This document shows, one piece after another, positions 33,987-42,827 of a DNA stretch of 64,000 nucleotides. This DNA is from JABCYV01 sp035512155 (GTDB lineage Bacteria > Acidobacteriota > Terriglobia > Terriglobales > Acidobacteriaceae). Positions within the stretch are counted from its first letter, which is position 1. Every line of letters begins with the position of its first letter. The position numbers were made by a program, and so were the translations under genes. The stretch lies in the NCBI GenBank assembly GCA_035512155.1, contig DATKEN010000121.1:1-64000 (forward strand), written 5' to 3'. The notes beneath the pieces were generated by a model, which saw nothing but the letters and a program-made list of their open reading frames with translations, did no database searches and was not told where the DNA came from.

Positions 33987-34616
33987 TCAGTCCAAATTCC
34001 TTTGCTTTACCGGCCTAAAATGTACTTCATAGAGGGGGAGAACGATTCCATTTTCTTCGTCTGCGCCAATCGAAACGCACAAGTCCTTGGCGGCGTCAAA
34101 TTCGATCTGAAACTCGCCAAACTGATTTGTCTTCGTTTCCGCAACTCTCGACTTCCCTTCCTGCAAGCGCACAGCTACTCCCTGAGCCACACGGCCCTTA
34201 CCTGCACGGTTCAACACCTGCCCAATTAGGCAAGCGCGATCTGCCTCTCGGCGTGGTTCGAGACGCAAGTCAATGCAATAGTCATCTGTCTCATAGAGAA
34301 ATTGCCTAGCCGAAACGGAACCACGTACGCCGGCCGTGAGCGGTTGCAAATTGGAGTCGAATAACAACCGAATTCCACTGCTCACTTCGGGCACGACGGC
34401 AGCGATCTGACTCTTGGCTACTCGAACTATGTCATCGGGAGGAGTGAATGCGCTTTCCACGCGTCCGATCGCGACGACACTCTTCCATATCTGCAAAGTC
34501 GCCGTACACTTCTGGCACCCGCTATCGATATGATGTTGCATCGCGATTCTTGTACTCGGTGACACCACGCTATCCCTCACAAAGTCGGCCCAAAGTGCCT
34601 CGCTGAAATGCGTCAC
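33987..34616 (-). CDS. Soluble zinc-finger plus beta-sandwich protein, putative anti-sigma factor or adaptor
   Basis: 209 residues from the GTG at 34616, which follows GGAGG by five bases. Residues ~25-40 hold MQHHIDSGCQKC, the His-x3-Cys-x2-Cys pattern of zinc-binding anti-sigma domains. No transmembrane helix follows, so unlike most ZAS proteins it would be cytoplasmic. Residues ~125-200 look like a carboxypeptidase-regulatory-like beta-sandwich (LIGQVLNRAGKG, VAVRLQEGKSRVAETKTNQF, GEFQIEF). The arrangement sigma factor - TPR-CHAT - this gene suggests it restrains the sigma factor and may be a CHAT substrate; both points are inference. It is 122 bases downstream of the CHAT gene stop. Confidence 0.65.
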   Translation of the reverse strand: MTHFSEALWADFVRDSVVSPSTRIAMQHHIDSGCQKCTATLQIWKSVVAIGRVESAFTPPDDIVRVAKSQIAAVVPEVSSGIRLLFDSNLQPLTAGVRGSVSARQFLYETDDYCIDLRLEPRREADRACLIGQVLNRAGKGRVAQGVAVRLQEGKSRVAETKTNQFGEFQIEFDAAKDLCVSIGADEENGIVLPLYEVHFRPVKQRNLD

Positions 34617-34738
34617 CAAAACCTCCGCTGGGGAACGGACCTAGAACCTGCCGTCTCAGTTGCCTAATCGGGTGCTCATGGAATAAGGGAGCCAACCAGA
34701 GGAAAAAATATAGGGGCGGGAAAATAATTTCTGTCGGA

Positions 34739-37651
34739 CTACGCTTTGCCCACCAGAATGAATGGAGCCCACTGATAAGAATGGGGATAGCTTGATCGCA
34801 GCTCCAGCATGGCGGCCTGCAGCGCGGCTGCCTTGGTCTTTCCCGACTGGAGGAAGCGGTAGAAGACAGTCATGAACTCGGCCGTACTCTTGTCGTGTAC
34901 GTCCCAAAGGCTAAGGATCAAAGACTGGGCCCCAGCATGCAGAAGACCTCGCGCCAAGCCGATCAACTCGTCACCGGCGGCAACCACATTCAACCCGGTG
35001 GAGCATCCACTCAAGGTTATCAACTCGACTGGAAGCCTTAGTTGATACAGATCAAACAAACTCAGAAAAGAATCTCCCAGCCGGATTGCGGAAAACATCG
35101 GATTGTCGTGGCGAAAACGGCCATGGGTCGCAATGTGAATCAGGCGACTTGCGGGCCCCTTACTCCGCAGAATTTGTTCGCTGGCATCTTGACCAACGAA
35201 GAGTTCAGCCTGCTCTAGAACGCCCGTGAGCGCCTGCACTTCGTCCAAGATTGCGGGAGCTTGCGGGTCGGGAATGCCAAATACCAATGCAGCTCCGGAA
35301 GAGTTCGCGGTTCTGGCCTGGCTGAGAGCATAGATGCTGGCGCTGGGCGAATACGAAATCGTATGCCGATCAATCAGGTGTTGGGTGCCATCAAAAAGGG
35401 CGTGAAATGGAACGTAGTGGAGCAAACCGTGAGGCACTAAAACCAGGTGACTCGCTGTCAGGCGACTCGCAACCGGCGCAACAAGCTCATCGTAAAGTTC
35501 CCTCAAATGGGCTTGCGTGGCCTGAACCAGCGAATCGTAAAACTGTTCCAGGTATTCCGGATTCAAGCGGAACTTGGAAAGTTGGAACTGAAGCAGTCGC
35601 AGGAAACTGGCCACCCGGGTTTCCAGCGTGACTGGCAGAATCTCTAGACTCTCGCGCCCCAGCAGACACACCAGAATCCGGTCGCGTACTCGAAAGTACT
35701 CAATCACTAATGTATCGGCAGGGATCGCTGCACGAATCGTAGCAAGCGGCATGTGACTGGGGGTTTGCAAACCTGCTTGCATAGCGTCAGCGTCCGTGGC
35801 CTCGCGCAGCATATGTATCAGTTCTTTCTCGCGATCTCGAGCTTGCTTCTGGAGAGTTGCGATTCGTTCCGCGGATTGCTGCTCCGGCTGCAATTGTTCT
35901 CGTTCGATCAAGTTGTAATACCAGTTCAGTTCTTCACGCAGATCCCGGATCGAGCGGACCAGTTCACTCTGGCCTGGCTCGCTTTCCGCAAGTGTTGGCG
36001 CTGGCCTGACGAACAAGTCCATCAGGCTGCGGGATTTGGCTTGTTCAACAAAAGCGAATGCCTCTTCCACAGAGGCCACGCCATCATTCCGGCGTAAGCA
36101 GAGTTCAACCAGGTTCTCGTACACCTCCAAGCGGTTTTTTATAAACGCGATCTTCAGCTCCTCGCCGCGAAGGCTGCCACGGAGGGTCTCCAGTGCCTGG
36201 CGTGCGGTCTGGTACGAGGTGTAGGCTTCATCGCGATTACTCCTGGACGAGTGGATATTGCCCAACAGCAGATGGGCTTGATAGGTCAGAAACGGCGCTT
36301 CCAGTTCCGGGGCTTTCTCGGCTGCGGCACGAGCGTGCTCGAATGCCTGATCGGGATCGTCCGTGCGCAGGGCAATCCTGGCCAGCAAGAGTTGAGCCAA
36401 TACGGACTTGTTGGTTAAATTCAGGGCGCGGAACGAGTTCAGCGCATCGCTGCAGAGCCGACGCGCCTCAAAGAAACGGCCTTCGTTGTAGAACACAAGC
36501 GCTCGGTACAAGTCGATCAGCGATGGCCAGGCTTGGTTTTTTTCGCGGACGAAAGTCTCGCGCGCTTCCGCGAACAGTTTGAGACCTTCAAAGGCGTGCC
36601 CCTTCTGGCTTGCGGCCATGGCTGAAAATGCCAGGCACTTGGCAGCCTCATAGCCCATGCCCAGTTTGCGAAAGCCTTCATAGCCTTGTTGGGCAAGCTC
36701 GGCCGCTTCTGCGCTGAGATTTAGTTCCAGATAAAGCTCCGCCAGGTCGAGGTTGCACAATGCGTGATGATAAGCATCGCCGATCTTGTTGGAATTCAGG
36801 CGCGTGGCCCGCAGCATTTGAATTGCCTTGCTGTACTCACCGCGCAAATAGTGCAGATACGAAATGTTGTAATCAGCCTGGGTCACCAGCAACGGCATGG
36901 CATGTTCCGCACAGAACTTGCGGGCCTGTTGGTATGCGTTCAGGGCCTTGGAAAAAGCGTTCAGGCTGATGTAGCAGGTGGCCATGTTACTGAGAACCGC
37001 GGCTATGCCCTCGGCGTCTTCCTCCTCCGGCAAGCCACGATAAGCACTCTCATAGCATGCCAGCGCCTCCACGAAACGGTCCTGCCGATAGTAGATATTC
37101 CCGATGTTGATCTCAAGCCGCGCCAGCCTCCAAGCATTGCCTTCGTCGGTGAATATCTTCCGCGCGCGTTCGCCGGCTGCGAACGCCCGGTTGTACTCAC
37201 CCAAGAGGAGCATCGGCTGTATCGATCCGCTCAACGTGCGGGCGACCTCGTGCGTTTTCCCGACGGCGTCGAATAGTGCGACCGCCTGTTCATGGAGATC
37301 GACTGCGGAAGCGTGTTCCCCCTTCGAGTACAGAACGTTGGCTTTCGCCCTCAGGGCCCGGGCCAAGGATTCCTTATCGTCAAGTTTGTTGGCAATGGTA
37401 AGAGCGGCGTTGGCCATGCGCAGAGCCTGTTGCACATCCACCCGGACCTGCTCGCGTACCTGGTCAGTGAGTTCAGCGACGACCTCAGGTTGAAGCAGCG
37501 ACTGATTCTCTGACACAAACTTTGACTGGCTGGTCTCGTCATCCAAGGTCAACAGCTTGCTAAGCAATTGCTTCGTGTTTGTTAAAGGACGGCCAGGCGC
37601 GGTCAATTGAAACCCTCTTTTTCCAGCCGTTCCCGGAGTTTTTTCAGGCAT
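34739..37651 (-). CDS. TPR-CHAT protein (caspase-like peptidase)
   Basis: 970 residues. Residues ~80-500 are a long array of TPR helices (ALRMANAALTIANKLDDKES; AIARRLEINIGNIYYRQDRF-like units; HALCNLDLAELYLELNLS). The C-terminal ~280 residues form a CHAT domain with the caspase dyad His843 (ATHGRF) and Cys883 (LSGCSTG), then GLARGLLHAGAQSLILSLWDV. Both residues are intact, so it should be a Cys protease of clan CD. TPR-CHAT proteins are proteases switched on by binding partners, as in Csx29 of type III-E CRISPR. The ATG at 37651 lies inside the sigma gene (49-base overlap), indicating coupled translation. Substrate unknown; the soluble zinc-finger protein downstream is the obvious candidate. 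Confidence 0.9.
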   Translation of the reverse strand: MPEKTPGTAGKRGFQLTAPGRPLTNTKQLLSKLLTLDDETSQSKFVSENQSLLQPEVVAELTDQVREQVRVDVQQALRMANAALTIANKLDDKESLARALRAKANVLYSKGEHASAVDLHEQAVALFDAVGKTHEVARTLSGSIQPMLLLGEYNRAFAAGERARKIFTDEGNAWRLARLEINIGNIYYRQDRFVEALACYESAYRGLPEEEDAEGIAAVLSNMATCYISLNAFSKALNAYQQARKFCAEHAMPLLVTQADYNISYLHYLRGEYSKAIQMLRATRLNSNKIGDAYHHALCNLDLAELYLELNLSAEAAELAQQGYEGFRKLGMGYEAAKCLAFSAMAASQKGHAFEGLKLFAEARETFVREKNQAWPSLIDLYRALVFYNEGRFFEARRLCSDALNSFRALNLTNKSVLAQLLLARIALRTDDPDQAFEHARAAAEKAPELEAPFLTYQAHLLLGNIHSSRSNRDEAYTSYQTARQALETLRGSLRGEELKIAFIKNRLEVYENLVELCLRRNDGVASVEEAFAFVEQAKSRSLMDLFVRPAPTLAESEPGQSELVRSIRDLREELNWYYNLIEREQLQPEQQSAERIATLQKQARDREKELIHMLREATDADAMQAGLQTPSHMPLATIRAAIPADTLVIEYFRVRDRILVCLLGRESLEILPVTLETRVASFLRLLQFQLSKFRLNPEYLEQFYDSLVQATQAHLRELYDELVAPVASRLTASHLVLVPHGLLHYVPFHALFDGTQHLIDRHTISYSPSASIYALSQARTANSSGAALVFGIPDPQAPAILDEVQALTGVLEQAELFVGQDASEQILRSKGPASRLIHIATHGRFRHDNPMFSAIRLGDSFLSLFDLYQLRLPVELITLSGCSTGLNVVAAGDELIGLARGLLHAGAQSLILSLWDVHDKSTAEFMTVFYRFLQSGKTKAAALQAAMLELRSSYPHSYQWAPFILVGKA

Positions 37652-38187
37652 CGCCCTCGAATGAATCCGATCGAGCCAGTCGCGATCCCCAATTCTTTGG
37701 CGACTTGCTCATAGGGGCGAGATGGGCTCTCGAAGAACAGCATTCCGATCATCTGGTGACATCGAGGTGGAAGCGCGGCGATAGCATCACGGAGTTTCTG
37801 TTCTCGCTGCAACTGGTAAAGCATTTCCTCGGGTAATTCTTCAGTGCCAGTCTCCGGCCGGTCCTCAATCTCGTTCGCGTCGGCAAAAAGATCCAGACGC
37901 TGTTTTTTCCAGTTCAAGCATTTGTAATAGCTCATCTGCATCAGCCATTTGGGAAGAGCACGCGGTTCACGCAGTTGGGCTAAATCGGAAAGAAGATCGA
38001 GGCAGACGGACTGGAAAATATCCGCTGCATCCTCCCGGGTCAGACCAAACTTGATGGGGATCGAGAAAATCAGGTTCTTATATTTCTCAATCAATCTCGA
38101 CCAGGCCGCTTGATTGCCTTTGCGGCATTCGCTTATCAGACGCTCATTCGACCACGAGACCTCGCGGGCCACGAGCGCCTGTTTCAC
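37603..38187 (-). CDS. ECF-type RNA polymerase sigma factor
   Basis: 194 residues. Region 2 is seen at ~25-95 (AAWSRLIEKYKNLIF, then ADIFQSVCLDLLSDLAQL and ALPKWLMQMSYYKCLNWKKQ), region 4 at ~130-190 (REQKLRDAIAALPPRCHQMI, YEQVAKELGIATGSIGFIRG). There is no region 3, as in ECF sigma factors. The GTG start at 38187 overlaps the TGA of the peptide-binding protein as GTGA, and the end overlaps the CHAT gene by 49 bases. This ties it into the ABC importer operon. Its targets are unknown; the -35/-10 of the block itself could not be identified. Confidence 0.9.
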   Translation of the reverse strand: MKQALVAREVSWSNERLISECRKGNQAAWSRLIEKYKNLIFSIPIKFGLTREDAADIFQSVCLDLLSDLAQLREPRALPKWLMQMSYYKCLNWKKQRLDLFADANEIEDRPETGTEELPEEMLYQLQREQKLRDAIAALPPRCHQMIGMLFFESPSRPYEQVAKELGIATGSIGFIRGRCLKKLRERLEKEGFN

Positions 38188-39959
38188 CTCGCTGCACCGC
38201 GGCCGGAAGCGCCTGCTTGGCGGAAATACAGTTGTTCAACATTCCACAACGTGTTCGGTTCCAGAATCGCTGGACGGAAGTTGGCGACATTCTTTTTCGC
38301 GCCCACCAAAATATTAGGCGTGGCAAGAAAAACGCACGGAAGGTTCTGCCCAATGAGTTCCTGCACTTGATCGTAGAGATGTTTCCGCCTGTTGTATTTG
38401 AGCTCGAGCATTTGTTTCTGCATAAGCTGGTCGATTTGGGCTTCCCAGTCCGTAGCAGGCTTTGGCTCACCCAAATGCCAGAGATGAGTGCCGCCGCTCG
38501 AGAGCCACACATTCAATTCAGGGTTTGGATCGGCATCCCCGCCTCCCAGAGCCATGATGCTGGCTTCGTAATCATAAGTTTGAAAGACGCGGTCGAGAAG
38601 CGCGCGGAACTCCAAGGGAACCACGTGGACATCCATCCCAAGCTTGCTCAAATCATCCTGAATGATAGTTGCCATCTTCATGCGTTGCGCATTCGACGAG
38701 CTTGCAATGATGGAGAATTCCACCACCTGACCCTGGTGATCCAGCAGCTGGCCGTCGCCGCGCCAGGAAAAACCGGCTGACTTCAATATTTCTCGTGCGC
38801 CCTCCAGGGAACGTGAGGGATGAGGCAGTGCCTGGTCCACCCAGAACTTGTTTGACGGACTCACATTTCCCCACAGCGGCACCCCGCGCCCCGCATAGAC
38901 CAGCCTTACGATGTCGTCTCGATCAATCGCAGACGAGACAGCTTGCCGGAATTTCAGGTCCGCAAACCAAGTCTGCTTGGCCGAAATCTTGTCCAGATTT
39001 CGAGATTTGAGATCGTTGAGGTTGAAAACAAGAAAGTTGTACTCCAGGCTTGGACCGAGGTCGAAGAGTTCAAAACCGCGGCTGGGCGCCTCTTTCGACA
39101 ATAGCGCGTAGTTTTCCGCGCTCACCCGGCTGATCACGTCCGTGTCGCCGGCTTGGAAGCGAAGCACCTGAGCATCTTCATTTCCCACAAACAGGAAGAT
39201 AAGTTCGTCAAGATAGGGGAGGCGATTCTTGTTCCGGTCTGCTTTCCAGTAGTACGGATTGCGCTCGAGTACAATCCGCTGTCCAGCCACGTACTCTGTG
39301 AACCGAAAGGGTCCCAAGCCGGCAACTGCTGCAGGAGACGTACTGAGCGTCCACGCCTGTGCGAATTTGCCCTCCGCGTAAGGTTTTTCAAGAAGATGAC
39401 GTGGCATTATCGCCAGACTGTCGAAAATTCGCTCGGCTGCGGCATAGGGTTGCGCCAGAGTAAAGCGTACCGTGTACTGGTCAACCTTCTGAACCTCAAT
39501 CGGCTTTCCACCCACGACCAGAAGATCGCGCTGCGGGGAATGCACCCTATCATCGAGATAGACTTGAAAAGAAAACACCACGTCGTCCGCATCGAAGGGC
39601 TGGCCGTCGGAGAAACGCACGCCATGGCGCAGTTTGACCGTAAACACCCGGCCATCCTTTGACATGCTCCAGGACTTCGCCAAAGCTGGCTCCGTCTGTT
39701 GCGAAGCTCGGTTGATGTGAATCAGATCCGCCGTCAGCCGGCCGATCACCTCACGAGACGGGGCATCCGCCGCCGTGACTGGATTAAGTGTCTTGGGCTC
39801 GCTTCGCTGGGCTACTACAAGATTGCCGCCATAATGCCCAACTTCGTTGTCGGTGATTTGCAGCTCTTCGCCGCGCTGTAGAGATTGAGGATCAGAGGAC
39901 GCCAAACAACTGAGAGCACAGGCGAGGAAAAGGGTCGCGAGACAACCCAAACGTTGCAT
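38184..39959 (-). CDS. Peptide ABC transporter substrate-binding protein (SBP family 5)
   Basis: 591 residues from the ATG at 39959; an in-frame codon at 40010 would overlap the permease gene and precede the signal peptide by 17 residues. Residues 1-22 are a signal peptide (LGCLATLFLACALSCLASS) with a Cys near the cleavage site but no good lipobox. Family-5 features are clear: TLNPVTAADAPSREVIGRL, LAKSWSMSKDGRVFTVKLR, GVRFSDGQPFDADDVVFSF. The ligand is probably an oligopeptide, possibly nickel or another solute. Last of the importer genes; its stop overlaps the sigma factor start. Confidence 0.9.
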   Translation of the reverse strand: MQRLGCLATLFLACALSCLASSDPQSLQRGEELQITDNEVGHYGGNLVVAQRSEPKTLNPVTAADAPSREVIGRLTADLIHINRASQQTEPALAKSWSMSKDGRVFTVKLRHGVRFSDGQPFDADDVVFSFQVYLDDRVHSPQRDLLVVGGKPIEVQKVDQYTVRFTLAQPYAAAERIFDSLAIMPRHLLEKPYAEGKFAQAWTLSTSPAAVAGLGPFRFTEYVAGQRIVLERNPYYWKADRNKNRLPYLDELIFLFVGNEDAQVLRFQAGDTDVISRVSAENYALLSKEAPSRGFELFDLGPSLEYNFLVFNLNDLKSRNLDKISAKQTWFADLKFRQAVSSAIDRDDIVRLVYAGRGVPLWGNVSPSNKFWVDQALPHPSRSLEGAREILKSAGFSWRGDGQLLDHQGQVVEFSIIASSSNAQRMKMATIIQDDLSKLGMDVHVVPLEFRALLDRVFQTYDYEASIMALGGGDADPNPELNVWLSSGGTHLWHLGEPKPATDWEAQIDQLMQKQMLELKYNRRKHLYDQVQELIGQNLPCVFLATPNILVGAKKNVANFRPAILEPNTLWNVEQLYFRQAGASGRGAAR

Positions 39960-39981
39960 ATGGATTCCGTGAACTGATCTC

Positions 39982-41013
39982 TCAGATTGAGCCAGATTGT
40001 AACCGTTCATGAAAAGCGTTGGCTACATTGAGGTAACCAAAAGAAACAAGTACCAGAGCGACCGCCGGCAAAAACATCCACCAATAGGAAACAAGCACGT
40101 TGTACTGCCGCAGGTTGGCCAGCAGGTTTCCCCAGCTGGGCATCGGCTCGCTCAGCCCCAGCCCAAAGAACGACAGAGTGACCTCGGCGATCACATATTG
40201 CGGCACCAGCAGGGCGGCTTGTGTTAGCAATATCCCGTAAGTATGTGGCAAGACATGGCGGCGCAGGATGTAATAGTCAGAGGCTCCAAAACCACGGCTA
40301 GCAGTGACGTATTTTCGATTCTTAGCGCCGAGCACGATTCCTCGAATGAGCCGCGCCGGCCGCGCCCATCCAATTGTTCCTATCACGACGACCAGCAGTA
40401 AGAAGGTTTGGGTTGGACTGATGTGCAGCGGCAAAAATGCGCGAACCGCAAGCAGCAGATAAAGCCAGGGCAGGACGAGAAAGAGTTCGGCCAAGCGCAT
40501 GGCCGATTCGTCAAGCCATTTTCCGTAGAAACCTGAGATGCAGCCGATCAACAAACCAAGCAACAATGATGTTCCAGTGGCAAGAAGTCCCGCGGCCACC
40601 GAGATTCGCCCACCATACAGGATCCGCGAGAATTGATCACGCCCGTAGTTGTCGGTTCCGGCTAGAAAGATTCGTGCCGGAGCCTCTACTCCAAACAGAT
40701 GGATCCGCGACGGCCACAAGCCAATAATCTTGTACTCCGGCCCCGCGACAAAAAAATGCACGGGATACTGGTGCTCGCGGGATTCTTCGTATTCGTAGAT
40801 GCCGTGCGGTCGCGCTACATATTGGTAAATAAAAGGCCGAGCGTGGAGGTGTCCGACGGCATCCACAACGCGAACCCGCGTTGGCCGCGCGAAGGGGAAA
40901 TCACGATTCTGGGTGGCCGGGTCGTACGGCGCAAGAAATCCTGCCAACAGTATCGCTAAGTGCAGCGATAGCAGAAAAATCACTGCGGTAACGATTTTGC
41001 GCTTGCTTGTCAT
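39982..41013 (-). CDS. Peptide ABC transporter permease, DppC/OppC type
   Basis: 343 residues. An N-terminal membrane helix (VIFLLSLHLAILLAGFLAPYD) is followed by an unusually long periplasmic segment (~100 residues, with FIYQYVARPHGIYEYEESR and GLWPSRIHLFGVEAP), then GTDNYGRDQFSRILYGGRIS, the family mark, and five more helices with the permease EAA loop (GASDYYILRRHVLPHTYG). Inner-membrane half of the importer. The start is three bases from the stop of the DppB-type gene. Confidence 0.92.
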   Translation of the reverse strand: MTSKRKIVTAVIFLLSLHLAILLAGFLAPYDPATQNRDFPFARPTRVRVVDAVGHLHARPFIYQYVARPHGIYEYEESREHQYPVHFFVAGPEYKIIGLWPSRIHLFGVEAPARIFLAGTDNYGRDQFSRILYGGRISVAAGLLATGTSLLLGLLIGCISGFYGKWLDESAMRLAELFLVLPWLYLLLAVRAFLPLHISPTQTFLLLVVVIGTIGWARPARLIRGIVLGAKNRKYVTASRGFGASDYYILRRHVLPHTYGILLTQAALLVPQYVIAEVTLSFFGLGLSEPMPSWGNLLANLRQYNVLVSYWWMFLPAVALVLVSFGYLNVANAFHERLQSGSI

Positions 41014-41016
41014 GCA

Positions 41017-41979
41017 CTATTCCACTCGGATCCGCGGATCCGCGATAACCAGCATTAGGTCCGCTAGAAGGCTCCCCAACACCATGAACAAGGTCGACGA
41101 CATGACCGCCCCAACCACCACATAGAGATCTCTGGACATGGACGCCTCGAGTAAGAGGGGGCCTATGCCGGGCCAGCCAGTGATTACCTCAACCAGGAGC
41201 GAGCCGCTCAAAAGTCCGGCCACCGAAAGCCCGAATAGAGAGATCAGGGGATTCCCTGCCGCAGGTAATGCGTAGCGGAAGAGCAGCCTTGCAGGCCCGA
41301 TTCCGTGCCCCCGCGCAGCTTGGATAAACGGCAACTTCAATACTTCAATCATGCTCGCCCGAACATGCCGCACCAGGACCGGCAGGCTCGCGAGCACGAG
41401 TGTAGTCAGTGGAACAATCAGGTGCGTCACTAAGTCGATCGTCTTTCCCCATAAGCCGAGTTGATCGAATCCCACGGAAGTCATGCCGCCCACCGGCAGC
41501 GCATGAGTACGGATCGCGAAATACAGAAGACCGAACACAAGAACCAATTCCGGAACGGAGAGAAGCAAGGACGTGCCACCCATACTGAGACGGTCATACC
41601 ATCTCCCTGGGTGGTTAGAAATCCAAACTCCAAGGGGCACTGCAATCACCCACGATAGCAGCATTGCCAAAGTGGTTAGAAGCAGCGTATTGCGCGCTCG
41701 TACTATCAGCAGGCTTCTGACGGAGGAGTTGTAGGCGAACGAATATCCCCATTCTCCGCGAAGGACCGACTCCACCCAGCGAGCGTATCTTACTGGCAAT
41801 GGCTTATCGAGTCCGTACTGAGACCGCAACGCGGCAACAGTCTCGGACGAGATCTGAGGATTAAGTTTCATTTCATCGAAGAAACTGCCCGGCGCGAGGT
41901 CGCTGAAGAGAAAGCACAACATCGAGACACCAATTAACAGCAGTATCCCGTGAATAACACGCCGCTCGAGATACTTCAT
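41017..41979 (-). CDS. Peptide ABC transporter permease, DppB/OppB type
   Basis: 320 residues with six membrane helices. N-terminal ERRVIHGILLLIGVSMLCF, then FFDEMKLNP and LRSQYGLDKPLPVRYARWV, the standard DppB opening. The cytoplasmic EAA loop reads QAARGHGIGPARLLFRYALP, and the C-terminal part (VEVITGWPGIGPLLLEAS) is well conserved. It overlaps the stop of the upstream ATPase gene by four bases. Confidence 0.92.
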   Translation of the reverse strand: MKYLERRVIHGILLLIGVSMLCFLFSDLAPGSFFDEMKLNPQISSETVAALRSQYGLDKPLPVRYARWVESVLRGEWGYSFAYNSSVRSLLIVRARNTLLLTTLAMLLSWVIAVPLGVWISNHPGRWYDRLSMGGTSLLLSVPELVLVFGLLYFAIRTHALPVGGMTSVGFDQLGLWGKTIDLVTHLIVPLTTLVLASLPVLVRHVRASMIEVLKLPFIQAARGHGIGPARLLFRYALPAAGNPLISLFGLSVAGLLSGSLLVEVITGWPGIGPLLLEASMSRDLYVVVGAVMSSTLFMVLGSLLADLMLVIADPRIRVE

Positions 41980-42827
41980 TGCCCGCCTCCGGCCTGGGCT
42001 GTTCGAAAGGCCGCTTCGACAACGCCAACCGAGGCCAGCAAGTCTTTGGTGTGAGCGTGCTGAGGGGCACTGAATACCTGTTGCCTTGATCCACGCTCAA
42101 CGATTTTTCCCTGATGCATGACGGCAACAAAATCGGCAACCTGTCCCACCAGGGAGAGGTCATGTGAAATCAGCAGATAGGTCAAAGAATGGGATGTTTG
42201 AAGGTCCAGGAGAAGGTTGAGAATCTGAGCCTGAGTCGCCAGATCCAAGCCGGAGAGTGACTCATCGAGTATCAGGAAGATCGGCTTCAAGGCAATTGCC
42301 CTCGCAATTGCCAGGCGTTGGCGCTGGCCGCCGCTGAACTCCAGTGGGAAGCGATTTGCCGCGTCTGGTGACAACCCAACTTCTTCCATCAATTCGCACG
42401 CCCGTGCCCGCAGTCGGGGGCCGCTTTCTCGACCCTGAATTTCCAGCGGTTCCTCGATGATTTGTGCCGCCGAGAAACGTGGATTTAAGGCTCCAGCCGA
42501 ATCCTGAAACACCATTTGGATCTTTGGACGCAGTGCCGTCAACTCTCGCGAATTTGCGAGCGATATTTTGCTGCCCTCAAACCAGATCTCACCTCGATCC
42601 GGTTTTTCCAACATCCCTAGGCAACTCGCCAGGGTAGACTTCCCCGAGCCCGACTCACCGACGAGTGCCGTCAAACATCCAGGAGCAATCTCCAGGTCCA
42701 GATCCGTGAGCGCGTCGATCACAAACTTCTTTCTCGAAAACGGAGCGCGTTGCACATATCGCTTGCATAGCGCTCTCGCCTTCACGAGGGCTGGTTTGAT
42801 CGCACGGGCTGCCGCCTCAGTTCCCAT
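41976..42827 (-). CDS. Peptide ABC transporter ATPase, DppF/OppF type
   Basis: 283 residues. Walker A GESGSGKST, Q-loop QMVFQDSAGALNP, signature SGGQRQR, Walker B LILDESLSGLD and the switch His in LLISHDLSLV are all intact. It couples ATP hydrolysis to peptide import with the second ATPase. It overlaps the upstream ATPase gene by 11 bases and the downstream permease gene by four, so the operon is translationally coupled. Confidence 0.92.
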   Translation of the reverse strand: MGTEAAARAIKPALVKARALCKRYVQRAPFSRKKFVIDALTDLDLEIAPGCLTALVGESGSGKSTLASCLGMLEKPDRGEIWFEGSKISLANSRELTALRPKIQMVFQDSAGALNPRFSAAQIIEEPLEIQGRESGPRLRARACELMEEVGLSPDAANRFPLEFSGGQRQRLAIARAIALKPIFLILDESLSGLDLATQAQILNLLLDLQTSHSLTYLLISHDLSLVGQVADFVAVMHQGKIVERGSRQQVFSAPQHAHTKDLLASVGVVEAAFRTAQAGGGQ

